The position numbers and the translations under genes were made by a program. From Chara braunii (taxonomy: Eukaryota > Streptophyta > Charophyceae > Charales > Characeae): DNA of 27,212 bases. Of the stretch, positions 9,452 through 19,300 are shown in pieces. The stretch covers positions 1,181,806 through 1,209,017 of the forward strand of contig BFEA01000475.1 of the NCBI GenBank assembly GCA_003427395.1. The letters run 5' to 3'. Position 1 is the stretch's first letter, and every line of letters begins with the position of its first letter. Under the pieces are notes generated by a model. The model was given only the letters and a program-made list of their open reading frames with translations. It was not told where the DNA came from and made no database searches.

Positions 9452-10977
9452 TCAATCATGTTTCAATCGTTCCGCCAAAGCATCCCTCAACGCCAACGCT
9501 TCGTCTGTCGACGTCATCATCGACACAGGCTGGAGGGGCTCTTCGATCCCCAGGTCTACACGTTGTCGCACACCATTGGCGACGACCTCCCATAGCCGAT
9601 TCTTGTCGAAGGGGATTCCTGTGTCGATCAGCATGTTGTGCAGTATGCACTCGACGGTGAACTGCTGCGGGAGCGTGTCCAAGTTTGTCTTGTGTATCCG
9701 CAGAAACAGCCGCCACATGCCCTTCAGCTTGTCGAATGCCCTCTCCACCGCTCCCCTCGCCACCTTCTGTTTGTTGTCGAACCGCTCCTCGTCGACGTGC
9801 TGATTGATGCCTCCATACGGGACGACCATCCATTCGGAAGAGGGGTACCCATTGTCCGCCAGAACGTACCCGTTCGTCTTCACACCGAATGACTGTGTGA
9901 CGAGGGGACCACGGAACAACAACCCCTCCTCTGCGCGCAGCAACAGGCTGGACAACTGCAGCACCCTGATGTCGTGACAACTACCTGGGTATCCCATGTG
10001 CAGGCCGAGCACACGCAAGTCCAGGTCGACGCCAAGCTGCGCGACGATGAAGAAACGACGCTTCCTGTCGTAGTAGTTTTCGCTCGGAGCGGTCGCCGAC
10101 TTGTCGACGTAGACGTGAGTACAATCAATGCAACCGTGGCAGTTGGGGAACCCTTTATCAGCAAACGCTCGCAGAACGACGAGTTTACGAAGTCCTGTCG
10201 GCCACGCGATCTTCTCTCCGAACACTCTTAGCAGCGCGGCAGTTTGTCGCGTACGACAATCAACCCAGAAGCTCGGCCAATCCCGAAGTTGCACGTGCTG
10301 CTTTCGTACGTCTCTCCTGAAGCCCACCTATACAGGGCGTACGCCACAATCTGGTCCGGCTGCAAAGGCTTCCTGTACAACGTGACCCGCCGCTGAAGAT
10401 GAGGCGCACACGCCTCAGCGATTTCCTTGAACACTCGCGGCGACATTCGAAGCTTATCCCGGAAGTAGTCGTCTGTCGCGTCGTCGCATTGCCTGAGGTC
10501 TTCCCATGTGCCTCCTTTCCTGCGCTTCACCCACCACCGCGGCGTCGCACGTGGTATCACTCCGCAACCCAACACGTAGCACAACTGAACAACAGCCTCC
10601 GACGTCGCCACGTAATCGGCCCCATCAAACGGATCTTGCGTCAATTTCCTCCATCTACGCACGCGCAACTGCTCCTTCAGTCGCCCCAGCGCCCTCTCCT
10701 GCTGACATCGAAGAACAATCGTGGACACGGCCGTCACCACGGCCTGCAGCTCACGATGACTCAACGGATCATGTCTACGGTCTACCCTCTGCGCCGCCCT
10801 CCATAGCCGCGACGATGAAGATGCGGTCCCGTTGTTCCGCTGCCGTCTGTGTCGTACTTCCGCACGCGTCCAAGAAGTTGAAGACGTCCGACGACAGGCG
10901 ACCCCTTTTCCATGTTTACAGAGGAGCAACGCGCAGTCGAACAAACGGATGGAAAGCCCATGTTCATGAACAATCAC
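9452..10977 (-). pseudogene. PIF/Harbinger transposase (HARBI1-like DDE nuclease), one frameshift
   Basis: The reverse strand encodes an N-terminal region with WWVKRRKGGTWEDLRQCDD and DYFRDKLRMSPRVFKEIAEA, a helix-turn-helix-like segment, and then the DDE_Tnp_4-type nuclease. Catalytic residues are visible: Asp in GCIDCTHVYVD (codon 10126-10124), Asp in YVLADNGYPSSEW, and Glu in GAVERAFDKLKGMW. They are 90 and 37 residues apart. The frame to about 10250 (GIGRASGLIVVRD) must shift by one nucleotide to join TAALLRVFGEKIAWPTGL, so the copy is probably inactive. The first frame begins with GTG at 10977 and its true start is uncertain. The enzyme family cuts and re-joins TIR elements at TTA/TAA sites with help from a Myb-like partner; such a gene lies at 3039-4829 in opposite orientation. 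Confidence 0.9.
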
Positions 10978-11451
10978 GCTGCAATTATTGCTGACGTCAG
11001 CAATACGTGCACAGAATCACTCACACACACCTACCTTGGTTAACTGGTTTGTTCGGGGAAAAAAAAAAAANAAAAAAAAAAAAAAAAAAAAAAAAGGTTG
11101 AGCTCACAACAAACGGATGCGTGCAAACGGATCGAACTTAGCAAACGAATCAGATTCTGAAGATCAACAAACGGATCCCTTACAAAGCAAATGCCCCCGG
11201 GTCGCGCATCTAACAACACAAAACGGAACGGAGATACAAAACCGAACGGAGATCCGAAGAGAGAGAGAGAGAAAAAAAAAAAAACCGATCGGGCAAGTAA
11301 GAACGAATATAGATGTCCGATTTAGCGGCGACAAACAGCGACAAAGTGAGATCCGAGGACGGGAAGCAGATAATAGTAAAGTTATTAACGAATTAGTTAT
11401 GGAGCAAAATGATGGTGGGAAGTCTGGCGTCGGAGACTGGGGCTGGCTGGT

Positions 11452-11486
<35 letters not shown>

Positions 11487-11602
11487 GAAAACAATCAATT
11501 TATTCTGGCTGGTAAGGTTGCATTTGGATAGAAGTCAGAGGTGGTCGGGGGTGAAAATATGAGAGGGAGGCTCTTTTATAGAAGGACCGACGGTACTTTG
11601 AC
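10978..11602. repeat. Gene-free region with poly(A) and poly(T) runs
   Basis: There is a poly(A) run at 11059-11095 with an N at 11071 and a poly(T) run at 11456-11485. Between them the plus strand is purine-rich and repeatedly contains AAACGGA. The forward open frame at 11117-11515 follows this biased sequence into the poly(T) and has no domain, so I do not call it a gene. Confidence 0.6.
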
Positions 11603-11880
11603 AGGTGTCAATTGGAACCAGGACCAAAAATAAGGACAAGGACTAAGCCTCCCTGTCGTATTTTCAGCCCCAGCCAGGACCAAAAATAAGGCCAGCGAGG
11701 CTCTTTTTTCTAGGTCGCACCGGTGTCAATTTGGACCAGGACCAAAAATAAGGACAAGGACTGATTTCACCCCCGACCAGGACCAAAAATAAGGTCAGCG
11801 AGGCTCTTTTTTCGAGGTCGCACCGGTGTCAATCGGGACCAGGACCAAAAATAAGGCCTCGAACCAAAAACAAGGTCAAG
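11603..11880. repeat. Interspersed tandem repeat built on CCAGGACCAAAAATAAGG
   Basis: The core CCAGGACCAAAAATAAGG occurs five times, near 11618, 11674, 11736, 11777 and 11839. A larger unit beginning (C/A)GGTGTCAAT recurs at 11603, 11721 and 11824. The units alternate with AGCGAGGCTCTTTTTT-C-AGGTCGCACC. Periods of 118 and 103 bp show unequal units. Non-coding. Confidence 0.85.
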
Positions 11881-12816
11881 GACTGAGCCTGGATAAGGAT
11901 GGGACTGCCGGTACGACTTCCTCGAAGTCGAAAGATACTCTAGCAGTTTGTTTTGTTGAAGGTCCTAACAGTTGGGACAGGGTCTGGGACTATTCGAAGG
12001 ATGGGACTACCGGATACCAGGCCCGGAGAAAGCGGAAGTGGGACTTGGGAGAGCAAAAGCAGTGATTGACTCGCCGAAGCGGTCGGTACTTCAGGTTATA
12101 GACCAACCAATCGTCTCTCAACATGTCGGTTCCCGCTGACGAGGTAGTAGCTGGCGGAGACCGAAACTTTTTTTTTTTTTTTTCTTTTTTTTTTCCCCTT
12201 ACTACGGTCTTTACCCGAATGAATAGAATGCCTGGTAATGCATGATAGCCGTATTTGGTGCAAGTGTCAGTCTAGGAGCAGAGATAATGACCGGGCGTTA
12301 TGTTCGGTGGAAGAGGGAAGGTAGTCGGGGACAGCCAGTCGTCGCCATCTTCCGGAGGGAGGATGTGGCGACTTAGCGCTTTGCGGTTGAGATGGGGATG
12401 ACGGACCTGATGGTTATTATAGCTATACAGCTATATGCTATGGCAGGTCGGGGACTTCGATGTGCTATATCTGTCGCGACTGATAAATAGTATAGTAGTA
12501 TAGTATGGAGAGTTTTTTTTTTTTTTTTTTTTTCTTTCCAGATATTTGCTATTTCGCCCATGCCGAGAGTTTGGTGTGTTTGGCTATGTGTTTGCTGCGA
12601 TGGAGTCAGTCGCAACGCTGACTTCGGTTAACAATTTACATCTACAAACTGATTGGGGGGAAAAAAAGAATAGGATTGGGGGGAGAAAAAACAAAAGGAT
12701 AGGTGCACTGCTAACGGAGATGTATGAAGAGCAAAATAACAAATGTAAGGGGCTCAAAAAAAAAAAAAAAAAGTAAGGGCCGAAAACGGATGCAAGAAGT
12801 TATAGCAATCAGAGCG
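11881..12816. other. No gene recognised
   Basis: The stretch is AT-rich with T or A runs at about 12169-12193, 12512-12533 and 12757-12773. Short open frames are made of biased sequence and show no domain. The purine-rich character of the plus strand continues. Confidence 0.45.
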
Positions 12817-12960
12817 GAGCAGGTATGGGAGATATAGTGAGGAAACGGTAGAGGCAAATGTAGAGATCGACTGAGCAAACGGAACGTAACGGAGACCAAA
12901 TAGACAAAGAAAGGAAGGGCAGAGATAATGACTAATGGAAAGAGTCGGGCGACATTATCG
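12817..12960. repeat. Left copy of a 144-bp duplication beside the adapter
   Basis: This segment, from GAGCAGGTATGGGAG to GGGCGACATTATCG, is repeated without a visible difference at 12999-13142, on the other side of the library adapter. The duplication is best explained as an assembly artefact. Confidence 0.95.
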
Positions 12961-12998
12961 CTGTCTCTTATACACATCTAGATGTGTATAAGAGACAG
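12961..12998. other. Nextera mate-pair junction adapter (sequencing artefact)
   Basis: These 38 bp are two inverted 19-bp Tn5 mosaic ends back to back. The first half is CTGTCTCTTATACACATCT and the second half is its exact reverse complement. This is the circularisation junction of the Nextera mate-pair kit, left in the assembly. It is not a natural transposon: there is no transposase and no 9-bp target duplication, and the flanks are an identical 144-bp repeat. Confidence 0.98.
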
Positions 12999-13142
12999 GA
13001 GCAGGTATGGGAGATATAGTGAGGAAACGGTAGAGGCAAATGTAGAGATCGACTGAGCAAACGGAACGTAACGGAGACCAAATAGACAAAGAAAGGAAGG
13101 GCAGAGATAATGACTAATGGAAAGAGTCGGGCGACATTATCG
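12999..13142. repeat. Right copy of a 144-bp duplication beside the adapter
   Basis: Identical by eye to 12817-12960. Of the two, this copy is continuous with GATTTGGAATATCG downstream. The true genome probably has only one copy and no adapter. Confidence 0.95.
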
Positions 13143-13677
13143 GATTTGGAATATCGAGACGGAAAGAAGAAACAAAAAAAGAACACAAACGGAATGGCAC
13201 AAGAAAACGGATAAGAACGGGGACAAAAGGAAACAGCAGACACTGGGCGTGGCTCAACAACGCAATACTTTAGATGCATTTGGACGCTTTGCGGATCCTA
13301 TGCATTCAAAATGCTGGACTCGTCCGAATGCAGCAAGTCCAAAAAATGGCGAGGTGCATGTAGAGCATTGTGTATGAGAAATCGAGACAGATTGAGGGAA
13401 ACGAGACACTCGAGGGATGAACTAACGTGAAAAACAAAAAAAAAGTAATGAAATCTTCTTCGCCATGCAGTTGCCTTTACTGGCCGAGATCGTCTTCACC
13501 GACTGAATGCATGCAGACGTTCATAAAGGGCAGATTCAGTCTTACCGCTACTCACAGTCGCAGCAGTCCGCGTACAAGATCAGCGATGAATAGGTCGGAA
13601 CCTGTGACAAAAAAAAAAAAAAAAAAAAAAAATCGACGTCGACATCGACGGCAGTGAATCTATCCCCACGTACGTCT
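13143..13677. other. No gene recognised
   Basis: The stretch is purine-rich with AAACGGA repeats at 13187 and 13205 and a poly(A) run at about 13609-13631. Short frames show no domain. Confidence 0.45.
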
Positions 13678-13853
13678 GCGTGCACTCGATCTCTGATATG
13701 AACTACGTCGGGGTCAGCATGCACTCGACCTCTGATATGAACTATCGGGGTCAGCATGCACTCGACCTCTGATATGAACTACGTCTCAGAACTATCGGGG
13801 TCAGCATGCACTCGATCTCTGATATGAACTACGTCGGGGTCAGCATGCACTCG
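13678..13853. repeat. Minisatellite with 36-51 bp units
   Basis: Units beginning GCRTGCACTCG start at 13678, 13717, 13753 and 13804, with a partial unit at 13843. Unit lengths are 39, 36, 51 and 39 bp, all multiples of three. Each holds TCTGATATGAACTA. On the reverse strand one frame gives RVHADPDVVHIRD repeats, interrupted by a single stop between units. Confidence 0.9.
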
Positions 13854-14243
13854 GTTTGTGGACGTCGTCTTCAACACAGGATAGTCTTCAGATTCACTCC
13901 TGCCGCTACTCCTCGTCCTATGTCTCCTCATCGGGGCCTTTCTCTTGCAGGACAGGTGCGCCCCAGGCAAGGTCGTTGTTTTGCCTTTTGTGTCCCCTCT
14001 GCCCCCCCCCCCTCCTTTTTATTGTTTTTCGCTTCTCTTTTCTCTCTTTGCCAGCAAAGAGACCCGCTTATCAGAATTTTTTATTTTTTTTTTCCATTTT
14101 TTTCTCGCTCAATTTGTCGTTTTCTTCTTACTGCTCGGCAGCGAAAATTCAGCGGCATCTCACTACTCTGGATCAGAGGACCGATTGCTTTTTTTTTTTT
14201 TTTGCGGACGCATGCAGTCATTATAAATGTAAGTTGCGTTAAA

Positions 14244-14274
<31 letters not shown>

Positions 14275-15007
14275 GTTGCGTTCGACATAAAACGGGGGTG
14301 GAATGTCCGCCGCATGCAGAGTATACTCGGTACGGTACATGAATCTGGCCAGGAACTGGGCAAGGTTCACGCTGCCAACATACAGAGCAGCAGTTATTGA
14401 TACTCAAGACCAGCCAGATAAGGACCCTGTAGGCATGCATCAGCGAAGCCTACATTCAACCACGAATGTATACAAGCTAACTTTCCGGTCACATACAGGA
14501 ATTTCTGGACTCCTCGCAGAGTCAACGCGTGCAAACTTCCAGGTTGACCGAACATTCTAGAGACCACCATCCTACGGCGAGCATGAGATGAGACCAGAAA
14601 TTTCTTTATGCGATCGAAAAGTTCGCTTGTATACATTCGTGTTTTTTTGGAGATCAATCAGACACCAACTGCAAGCACGCACAGACAAAAAATTATCACA
14701 CGAGGATTTAATGCAAAGGAAACTAAGGAAAGTAGTTTAACACACCCAGGCAATTTCTTTTTTTTGCTTTTTCTTTTTTTTCTCCGCCCAATAATACTAA
14801 GAAGTATAACGCACAGGGGGGAAAAAAAAAGCCATTTGATTTTTTTCTGTTTTTTTTCGTTTTTGTTTTACAGCAAAAAAAACTCTTCGAACACTGCACA
14901 CCACGCGGAAGGGGAAGAGGGGGGGGCGGGGGGGGAAGGGTGTCAAACATATATTTTTATTTATTCTTTTTCAAGGGATCGGTATTTAAAACTTTTTAAA
15001 AAATTAC
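13854..15007. other. Gene-free, CT- and T-rich region with an AT microsatellite
   Basis: Several T-rich blocks occur, with an (AT)n microsatellite at about 14245-14270. The reverse strand was checked for a following TPR exon of the gene at 15008-15353 and none was recognised. It may be intron of that gene. Confidence 0.45.
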
Positions 15008-15353
15008 CTATAAAGCTCGTTCCCCTCCTCACGAATTCCAAGTTCTTGTCCGTGATTTTGGGAAGATGACGACGGCGAGGAAGACGACGAGGGCCGTTTG
15101 GGAACTTTCGGAACTTCGGGAACTTTCGGAACTTTCGGAACTTTGGGAACTTTGGGAACTTTTGAAACTTTGGGAACTTTGGGAATTGTTTCAGTGCTGA
15201 GAAAATGTATGTCTTGAAGATTATCAACACGGATCCCGACCATCCCGTCCCTAAATATTTTGAAGTAAGGCTCCTTGATTGCAATCCGGCATCCCGACGG
15301 GAAAAGCTCCTCCAGATCTTCCTTCGAGCGACCGGTCAGTCTCATGTTGTAAA
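15008..15353 (-). CDS. Internal exon of a TPR/SET-type protein
   Basis: On the reverse strand a pyrimidine-rich tract and CTGGTCGCAG acceptor precede a 346-bp open exon, which ends TATAG followed by the donor GTAATT. The translation starts YNMRLTGRSKEDLEELF and continues GCRIAIKEPYFKIFRDGMVG, then IRVDNLQDIHFL. This resembles the conserved block upstream of the TPRs in plant TPR plus SET-domain (SMYD-like) proteins. A Val-Pro-Lys-rich linker follows, then a Ser-rich stretch, then GIREEGNELYR, which reads as the start of a TPR helix. The exon begins two bases into a frame-completing codon and ends in phase 2. Neighbouring exons were not found in the window, so introns must be long or the exon is a stranded fragment. 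The family call is from memory and is moderate; the splice structure is visible. Confidence 0.6.
15090..15190. repeat. 9-bp repeat GGAACTTTS inside the exon
   Basis: About ten imperfect copies of GGAACTTTC or GGGAACTTT run in tandem. On the reverse strand they encode KVP/VPK triplet repeats, in frame with the conserved flanks, so they form a repetitive linker and do not break the exon. Confidence 0.85.
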
Positions 15354-16250
15354 CTGCGACCAGGAGACACACGTACCACAAGATATAGAACAAAGTAACG
15401 TCACTTACCTAAGTTTAGAGGAAGATGTACCTCCCAGCAGAAAGGAAAAAATTGCAATCACCCAAGAGTTTAAAGATGTAGTCTTTAAAGTAACAGGGGA
15501 ACGCAAATATTTGCTGCTTACTAATGGCGTGCACAATCAGACTTCCTCAAACCAAGAGCTAGTACAGCACAACTCTCCACAGACTGAGGACAGCTCTCGA
15601 CAGACTGAGGACAAAGGTAAAGAAACTCTGATAGATTTAACGTAGGACCTGCCTTGTAAAGATGAAGATATCTATGAACAAGACAAAGAAAGAACTCAAT
15701 CCTCGTGTGCAACAAGGGTAACAAGTAAAAGATTGAAGCTGCAACAGTATCTGACCACAATGAAGGACGACATTAAGATTTCTAAAATAGAGATTGTGTT
15801 TCTATCGGTCAGACAAAAAAAGGAGGTGTGGGAGATAGGTTTGTCAACCCCTCAGGGATCATCACATGGTGAAGTAAAACTCCAAGAGACCAAATCACCA
15901 TTACTCTCTCTAGCTACCCTCACAGAAGGAAAGGTTGGGGAATTTTTAATTCACTCAGAAATTTCTAAATCTATTAAAGAGCAGCTACCAATGGGAATAT
16001 AGGCACACTCATGCTCGCGACGGAAGCCTTCAAGGTAGCTGAAAGAGATGTTTATCTCCGATATGATTCTGCTAAACAAGTGGATCTCTGCTGGATGAGA
16101 AGCGAGAAACTAAAAGAATTACAGATGTTGAAGATCAAATCAAGCAAGTTTTGGTCTGAGGAGGATGTCTGCACTCTTCTAGTTAGACTCCTGCGAAAGG
16201 GTGTCCTAGAAAAAGGAGTTTCTTGGACAAAGGAAATTGAAAAACCATAG
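15354..16250 (+). pseudogene. LINE A ORF1-like region
   Basis: A forward frame continues from the exon edge to TAG 15643-15645 and then on to 16002. It is rich in Glu, Lys and Ser, with EEDVPPSRKEKIAITQEFKD and KLQQYLTTMKDDIKISKIE. A second frame takes over at about 16011-16250 (SEEDVCTLLVRLLRKGVLEK). It sits where LINEs encode ORF1, the RNA-binding chaperone protein, but I see no zinc knuckle or RRM motif. The part of the same frame upstream of 15354 is antisense to the TPR/SET exon and is left out. Confidence 0.5.
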
Positions 16251-16364
16251 AGAACACATTATCAGTTTGGGACACCTGAGCAAAAAAAGGTAAGATGGAA
16301 GGAGTCAAAATGATTGATGCACTTTACAACAAGGATAAAGGATGGAATTTTTTTAGAAGGAATG

Positions 16365-19300
16365 CAGACCTAGACCTCAGATCTCTTAATGTTAACGGAC
16401 TGGCCGCAGCTAATCACAATAAAAAACAAGCCATATATGATCAAATTAAAGGTATAGATGGTAGACAATGACCATATATCATTTGCATTCAAGAAACGCA
16501 TCTAATGGATACAAACACTCATAACTTCCGCCACAAAGAATTGTGGCCCCATCAATCCTTTCGAGCTCATGCCCCCCGACCAGGAAGTGTCGGGGTGGCA
16601 ATCTAGATTCCCCCAAACTCAAGAGCAGAAGTAGTCCATTGGGAGGTAGACCCAGATCAAGGTAGATGGGTGTAAGTGTTGGTAATGCTTGAACTAGAGA
16701 TAGTCGGTATTCTATGTGTATATGGGCCCAATGAGGTTGGGGAATGCCGAATCTTTTTTGAGAATATTCTTCCACGTCTCCCGGTTGGTATCCCAGTCAT
16801 CATTGCAGAAGACTTCAATGCTGCCCCGGACAGACACTTGGATCGATGGCGCATTCCGTCCCCCATGCCCTGCCTACGTGGAAGCGGATGAACAAATCAT
16901 TGTCAATTTATGTCATATTCTGAACCTTTTTAATTCATACAGAAGACTTAATCCTACATCTAACTTTTTTACATGTTTCAGGGAAGGTCAATCAGGTAAA
17001 GGACCAAATTGTGAATTGATCTAATTCTACCAGCCCAGGATTTACAAGGGGCATTACAGATGGCGGAGATCTTCCCTAGACGTCCCTTTCCTGATTTAGA
17101 TCACTCAATGTGCGTAGCTATATTTTCATTTCGTAAGAATCCAGATCAAGGAAGGGGATATTACAAATTAAATACATCCCACCTTAAGATTAAAAATTTT
17201 AAAAATTATATTCAAGATGTATGGCACTTCGGGAGAGAAAAAAAAAATTTCATAAATAACGACATAAGATGGTTCAACAACGGTCTGTGTTTTTTAGGCC
17301 GTAAATGCAATGAATATTCCAAATTGTTAGCTTCCCAAAAACATATGGCAGAAACACAATTACACAATAGAATACAAGAGCTTCAACAAATAGAAATAGA
17401 TTCAGGGGAACAGGAATCCCTAGAACCAATAGCCAAAGAAATAGAGGAACTGAAAAATCAACTTCTCTCTCTCATGAAATATAGATGGCAAGGAATGAGA
17501 ATTAGAGGAAAACTTAGACGACATAGTATGAAAGAATCTATGGATGCACGTTTTTTTGCTATGGCCAAAGCAAGAGTGGGCAAGACGGTAATTGGAGCCT
17601 TGTCTGATCCTTCAAATAGAAATGAGCCCTTATGCACATCTATTGCAGCCTACACTAAACTAGCCCGAGACTTCTTTAAAGATCTCTTTACATCTCAAAA
17701 TAGAAATATCCCTCTAGATCAAAGAACTAAGGAAGTGGAAAAATTTCTAAATCCTGTAAACAAGGCACTATCAGAAGAACAAAGGATTTTTATGGAAAAA
17801 ACACTTACCAAAGATGAGATTTGGTAAGCCCTGATGCTCCTGGAAGACTCCTGGAAGAGGAGAAAACGCCTGGTATTGATTAACTTCCTAAAGAATTATG
17901 GGAAATGGTATGGGATTTCATGACACAGGACCTAATGGAATACTTCCAGACAGTCTGGTTGACAGGTGACTTGGGAGAGATTGTGGGACAACGAGTATTA
18001 ACTCTGTTACATAAAAAAAGCGACAAAACTAATATTAGGAACTATCGACCTATCACTTTGCTAACAATAGTCTATAAACTAGTAGCAAAGGTATTAGCCG
18101 AACGAATATCTAAAGTAATCCCTGATATCATACACCCTTCTCAAACTAGATTCATCAAAAGCAGAAATATACAAGATAATATACTCTTAATTAATGAATT
18201 GATCAAAATCACTCGTCAATCCAAACATAATGCAGCATTCATTTTCATAGATTTTGAGAAAGCATATGATCGTGTAGATTGGTTCTTTTTGGACAAATGC
18301 TTAGAAAAATTTAATTTTGGCCCTGATTTTATGAGATGGATCCAGATACTATATAAGAATGCTTCTACCAACGTTACGGTGAATGGTAATGTAGCGTCGC
18401 CGATTCCATTACACAGATCAGTTAGACAAGGCGATCCGATTGCCCCCTATCTTTTCTTGATTATTATGGAAGCTTTGGCAACAAACCTCCACTATAACAA
18501 GGATATTAAGCGTATACAGGTAACATCCATACCAAAATAAGCAATCCCAATCTGTTCTTTATTTGCTGATGATCTTTCCCTCATGGTAGACGCATCGAGT
18601 GAAAATATGATGGAAATCCAAAATTTGATGGATAGGTTTTGTAGACTATCTGATATGAGGATTAAGTGGGGAGGCAAAACATTAGGATGGTGGATTCATC
18701 ATCAATGGGTTAGACCCCGTGAGCAACCTAATGTCAAATGGCTCCCCATTGACACTCCTATTCGAGTACTTGGTATCTCCCTGTCTGGAGTGGGTAAACC
18801 AAAAACGAATAATGAATGGATAATGCAACAATCTCAAATCAAGTTTGATCTCTGGAAAAACAAACATTCTTCATTGCTGGGACGCACTTTGGCCATTAAT
18901 AATGTTATCCTCGCCTCAATCTCGTATAAATCAGCTATTTGGCATTCAGATAAAACAACTCTTAAATTTTTTCAACAACAATTAGCAGTCTTCCTATGGA
19001 GGGGTAACCATGAACTCAAGAATGTAATCAATCGAGTAGCATGGCAATCAGTCATACAGCCTAAGACTAGAGGTGGGTTAGGGATAATTGACCCAGCTAC
19101 ACAAGCTATGGCACTTTCCATTCAATGGATCAAAAGATTGTTGTTTAACCCCCTGACCCCCTGGTCGGCCCTAGCCTGGGAACAAATTAAACGTCTAGCA
19201 CCTGAAACAATAAGGAGTGTCGACCCCATGACATAGCTGAAAAAAAGCGGTTGGCCTCCTCCAAGGAATGTGGTTAGAGACCTCCCAATTGACTTCCCCT

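Noticed and set aside
9187-9459. Reverse-strand 90-codon frame after the transposase stop
   Set aside because: It is the translation of a 138-bp tandem duplication and shows no domain.
12961-12998. Natural Tn5/IS50 insertion
   Set aside because: Only the two mosaic ends are present, joined directly, with identical 144-bp flanks. This is library adapter sequence.
13678-13853. CRISPR array
   Set aside because: The units are contiguous, similar along their full length, and lack unique spacers. This is a minisatellite in eukaryotic DNA.
15205-15353. Forward ATG at 15205 as the start of LINE A ORF1
   Set aside because: This part is antisense to the conserved TPR/SET exon, whose protein motifs and splice sites lie on the reverse strand. 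The shared openness is likely chance.
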